DNA of 33,298 nt from a virus: positions 1-33,298 of the IMG/VR virus record IMGVR_UViG_3300046751_000059; one strand, 5' to 3'. Made by a program: the position numbers and the translations under genes. Under the pieces are notes generated by a model. It ran no database searches. It saw only the letters and a list, made by a program, of their open reading frames with translations, and was not told the origin of the DNA. This document shows positions 31,199 to 33,298 of this stretch, piece after piece; the first letter of the stretch is position 1; the number at the start of each line of letters is the position of its first letter.

Positions 31199-31361
31199 TA
31201 GCCAAGATGCCAGCAAGTAAAATGATTGTCGTACCAGCAGTACCAATCATGATTGCTTCAATGCGCTTGATACGCAGAATAGTTTCCTTCCATCGCTCAG
31301 TACAAACTGCTTCATGTGTGTCGATCTGTGCCTGTACAGATGCGGCTGTTGGTTTGCTCAT
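31185..31361 (-). CDS. Small single-helix membrane protein
   Basis: 58 aa: MSKPTAASVQAQIDTHEAVC at the start, then a charged helix, then one membrane span (about IMIGTAGTTIILLAGILA). Start at 31361, stop TAG at 31185, overlapping the next gene by 14 bases. This form (coiled helix plus one span) is common before phage lysis genes. Role unknown. Confidence 0.7.
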   Translation of the reverse strand: MSKPTAASVQAQIDTHEAVCTERWKETILRIKRIEAIMIGTAGTTIILLAGILANGTH

Positions 31362-31660
31362 TTTACTTCAATCAAATCCTGCAATGTTGGCTTTTGCATT
31401 TGTTGCATAAGCTGATGACTTGTTTCATTTCCTTTAACCATTTCATTGCGGAATGATTCCACAGCCGCACCTGTCTGCGCAGACATCATTGCATTATCTA
31501 TAAGTAACTTGGGCATCCACGCCATCGAGCAACCCCAATCGTCAATCTCTTGACCTGTATTTGGGTCAGTGCCACGAATCTGAATAAACCAAGAGCAATC
31601 CATTTGCTTACACGGCTCGAAGTTATTAAGTGGGCAGTTATCTTTGACTTCGATTTTCAT
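31358..31660 (-). CDS. Small cysteine-containing phage protein
   Basis: 100 aa. MKIEVKDNCPLNNFEPCKQM, then DCSWF and DDWGCSMAWMP, with four conserved-looking cysteines, perhaps a metal site. I know this type from many marine podoviruses after the fibre gene. Function unknown. One-base and 4-base couplings link it to its neighbours. Confidence 0.7.
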   Translation of the reverse strand: MKIEVKDNCPLNNFEPCKQMDCSWFIQIRGTDPNTGQEIDDWGCSMAWMPKLLIDNAMMSAQTGAAVESFRNEMVKGNETSHQLMQQMQKPTLQDLIEVK

Positions 31661-31965
31661 TAATCGCCGCCAGCCTCTGCCGCTTGTGCTTCAGCTTCTG
31701 CAATCCTTGCTAACTCTGCGTCATGTGCAGTTTGCCAAACTGTATCGACATTCGACCACCAACTGATGGTTGTCTTGTCAGCAACATCTTCATTAGCAGT
31801 AATCATATTTTTTACACGATCACCCTTTTCAATATCGGCTGTTCCATCTGCATAAACTTGGACAGCAAGTACATCAGATGGCAGAAAGCTAAGATCCAGA
31901 TCGTCATAACTTACACCGTCTTTGTAAATTTGACTTGATGCGTGAATAATTGAATATGTTGCCAT
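31660..31965 (-). CDS. Small protein after the fibre gene
   Basis: 101 aa, acidic, MATYSIIHASSQIYKDGVSY at the start and a charged Ala/Glu helix at the end. Ribosome site AAGGA. Directly behind the fibre gene by 3 bases, so it may be a fibre chaperone or tip. No family recognised. Confidence 0.65.
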   Translation of the reverse strand: MATYSIIHASSQIYKDGVSYDDLDLSFLPSDVLAVQVYADGTADIEKGDRVKNMITANEDVADKTTISWWSNVDTVWQTAHDAELARIAEAEAQAAEAGGD

Positions 31966-31968
31966 TTC

Positions 31969-33168
31969 TTAATCCTTTGTTGCGATTATGACATCGACAT
32001 ATTGTACGTTAATTGCGGCTGTACCTGATGCTGACGCAGACAGTGAGTGGTTGTGTGAACCGCCACCGCCAGTGCTATTTGTATTTTGTGTCCCTTGGCT
32101 ACTAAATGAATAACCATACCCATGGCCTACATAATAAGAGCCAGCCTGATTAGAATTTACACTGGTGATACCGTGATTATGACTTGGCATCGTGCTGGTA
32201 GAAATCGTTGTGCTTCCAGTTGAACCAGATATAGAGATTGACAATGAAGGTGTACCAAACGCACTTGTGAATGAACTCGATCCACCTGTACCCACAGAAC
32301 CTGAGACAATGCGTAACGCTTTATTGTTGTGCGTTGTGTCTTTTGTCCAACCAGTTGGGGCGGCTGTCTGTACAAACAAAGCCTTTGTTCCTGATGGCAA
32401 TCCGCTTGCTGGTAAATTAGTTAGGTTGGAGCCGTCAAGTGCTGGCAAAGTTGCTGGGAATCTAGCGTCAGGAATTGTCCCACTTGTAAGGTTGGTGGCA
32501 CTAAGATTAGTTAAATCATCAGCAGTAGCGTTTGCCGCTATGCCATCTAGCTTAGAGCCATCAGATGCCACATTACGTCCATCCACATTGCCTGATACAG
32601 TGATATTGCCAGTTACGTCAATGCCTGTGGAGGTGGTGGAAAATTTGGTGCTTCCGTTGTGGCGCAACTTAACAATGCCGCCAGCAATCTCAACTTGCTC
32701 ATATGAGTTCGTTACATCGGTGATGCTAAACTCACCAGCATCTACTTTCAGCCTGTAGTCAACTTGAGTGCCGCCAGCAGTGTCATTGAAATCAATCTGT
32801 GGAGCATCTTTTGCAAGTTCAATGTTTCCAGAGGTGGTAGTTGTTCCGGTAATAGTGAGATTACCACCCACACTAAAGTCGCTGTTCACATTACCACTGA
32901 ATACACTGAACGTGTCATATACAACAATCTCTACTACATCAGATGCAGTCAGAGCAGTCAGTCCCGAAATAGTGTTGGCTGTACTTGTGTTGTAATCCGT
33001 ACCTGCTACTAGGGTCACACCATTCAAGGTAACATCAACGTAATTGCCATCGCTAAATGTTAGAGTGCCACCTGTAATGGCACCACTGATTGATGTCTCA
33101 CCGCCTGATGCAGTAAAGTAGTAGCGATTACGTACACCCTGTGATGGTGATTTTCCTAAGTAAGCCAT
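31969..33168 (-). CDS. Tail fibre protein with collar-like C-terminus (alternative N-terminus)
   Basis: 399 aa. It starts MAYLGKSPSQGVRNRYYFTA, a common phage fibre start, and has beta repeats (GNITVSGNVDG, SKLDGIAANATADDLTNL). The C-terminal 120 residues (APTGWTKDTTHNNKALRIVS, MPSHNHG, GGSHNHSLSAS, INVQYVDVIIATKD) are a collar-type receptor-binding tip with His-Asn-His motifs. Codons at 32712-32838 are identical to the end of the other fibre at 1-127. Either this is a second fibre gene, or its N-terminal third is a strain variant and the true gene is the fusion with 1-2008. Confidence 0.85.
   Translation of the reverse strand: MAYLGKSPSQGVRNRYYFTASGGETSISGAITGGTLTFSDGNYVDVTLNGVTLVAGTDYNTSTANTISGLTALTASDVVEIVVYDTFSVFSGNVNSDFSVGGNLTITGTTTTSGNIELAKDAPQIDFNDTAGGTQVDYRLKVDAGEFSITDVTNSYEQVEIAGGIVKLRHNGSTKFSTTSTGIDVTGNITVSGNVDGRNVASDGSKLDGIAANATADDLTNLSATNLTSGTIPDARFPATLPALDGSNLTNLPASGLPSGTKALFVQTAAPTGWTKDTTHNNKALRIVSGSVGTGGSSSFTSAFGTPSLSISISGSTGSTTISTSTMPSHNHGITSVNSNQAGSYYVGHGYGYSFSSQGTQNTNSTGGGGSHNHSLSASASGTAAINVQYVDVIIATKD
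32712..32838. repeat. 127-bp exact direct repeat, copy 2
   Basis: Identical to 1-127. To the left, 32711 and below would continue the fibre cut at base 1; to the right the sequence differs (32839 onward against 128 onward). Confidence 0.97.
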
Positions 33169-33182
33169 ACGTTATTTTCCTT

Positions 33183-33298
33183 TTACCAGCTTGATGGTGT
33201 TTTACCCACGATTGGCGGCGTAATTAGATTCTGCAATTGCTCATCAAGCATTGCCTGAACTTCTGCCTCAGTCTTATCCAAACTTGCCAGCACCTTTT
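33183..33298 (-). CDS. C-terminal end of a small protein (cut by window edge)
   Basis: The last 37 codons before a TAA at 33183: KVLASLDKTEAEVQAMLDEQ, then LQNLITPPIVGKTPSSW. Charged helix followed by a short Pro-rich tail. It lies 14 bases before the fibre ATG, so it would be the gene upstream of that fibre. In the circular reading this segment does not belong to the main genome. Family unknown. Confidence 0.55.
   Translation of the reverse strand, partial: KVLASLDKTEAEVQAMLDEQLQNLITPPIVGKTPSSW

Noticed and set aside
1-33298. tRNA or rRNA genes
   Set aside because: I saw no cloverleaf with a GTTCRA-type T arm and acceptor pairing; a scan by a tRNA program would settle it.

Overview
This window is almost a whole genome of a short-tailed (podovirus-type) bacteriophage, about 42% GC by eye. 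The virion genes follow the T7 order: portal, scaffold, capsid, two tail-tube proteins, three internal/ejection proteins, T7-type tail fibre. The style of the genes (GTA-type 3TM holin, YqaJ exonuclease plus Rad52-like annealing protein, DUF932, many small basic proteins) suggests a marine phage of a Gram-negative host, probably an alphaproteobacterium. The host is inference; nothing here identifies it directly. I see no RNA polymerase, DNA polymerase, primase, helicase, integrase or tRNA.

Layout. A GC-rich control region (about 21512-21926) separates two divergent blocks. Leftward from it runs the late block: terminase small subunit, a HlyC-like acyltransferase, six small mostly basic proteins and one small acidic one, terminase large subunit, portal, scaffold, GNAT-like protein, capsid, tail tubes A and B, three ejection proteins (the last 1358 aa with an HELSH motif), and a tail fibre cut by the left edge. 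The lysis end of the same block lies at the right of the window, also on the minus strand (31965 to 29492): two small proteins, three membrane proteins, a 3TM holin and a T4-type lysozyme. Rightward from the control region runs the early block (21927-29420): small unknown proteins, DUF932, winged-helix and XRE regulators, a PDDEXK resolvase, a lambda-O-like replication initiator with iteron-like repeats inside its gene, a probable replication partner, exonuclease, annealing protein and an SSB-like protein. The two blocks converge at a 71-bp double hairpin (29421-29491).

Topology. Bases 1-127 are identical to 32712-32838. Closing the sequence there gives a circle of 32711 bp and joins the cut fibre in frame to the collar-like C-terminus encoded at 31969-32711. 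The 460 bases from 32839 to the right edge are then a side branch, either a variant or a second fibre locus.

How it works together (inference). Host RNA polymerase reads two divergent promoters built around the same 13-bp box, and both transcripts carry the same 22-nt leader element. Replication seems lambda-like: a phage initiator recruits the host replisome, and an Exo/annealing/SSB/resolvase set makes concatemers for packaging. Eight early genes share the translation-start box GGAGAACCA. The hairpin loop just after the last early gene is its exact reverse complement, which suggests an antisense RNA acting back on early translation.
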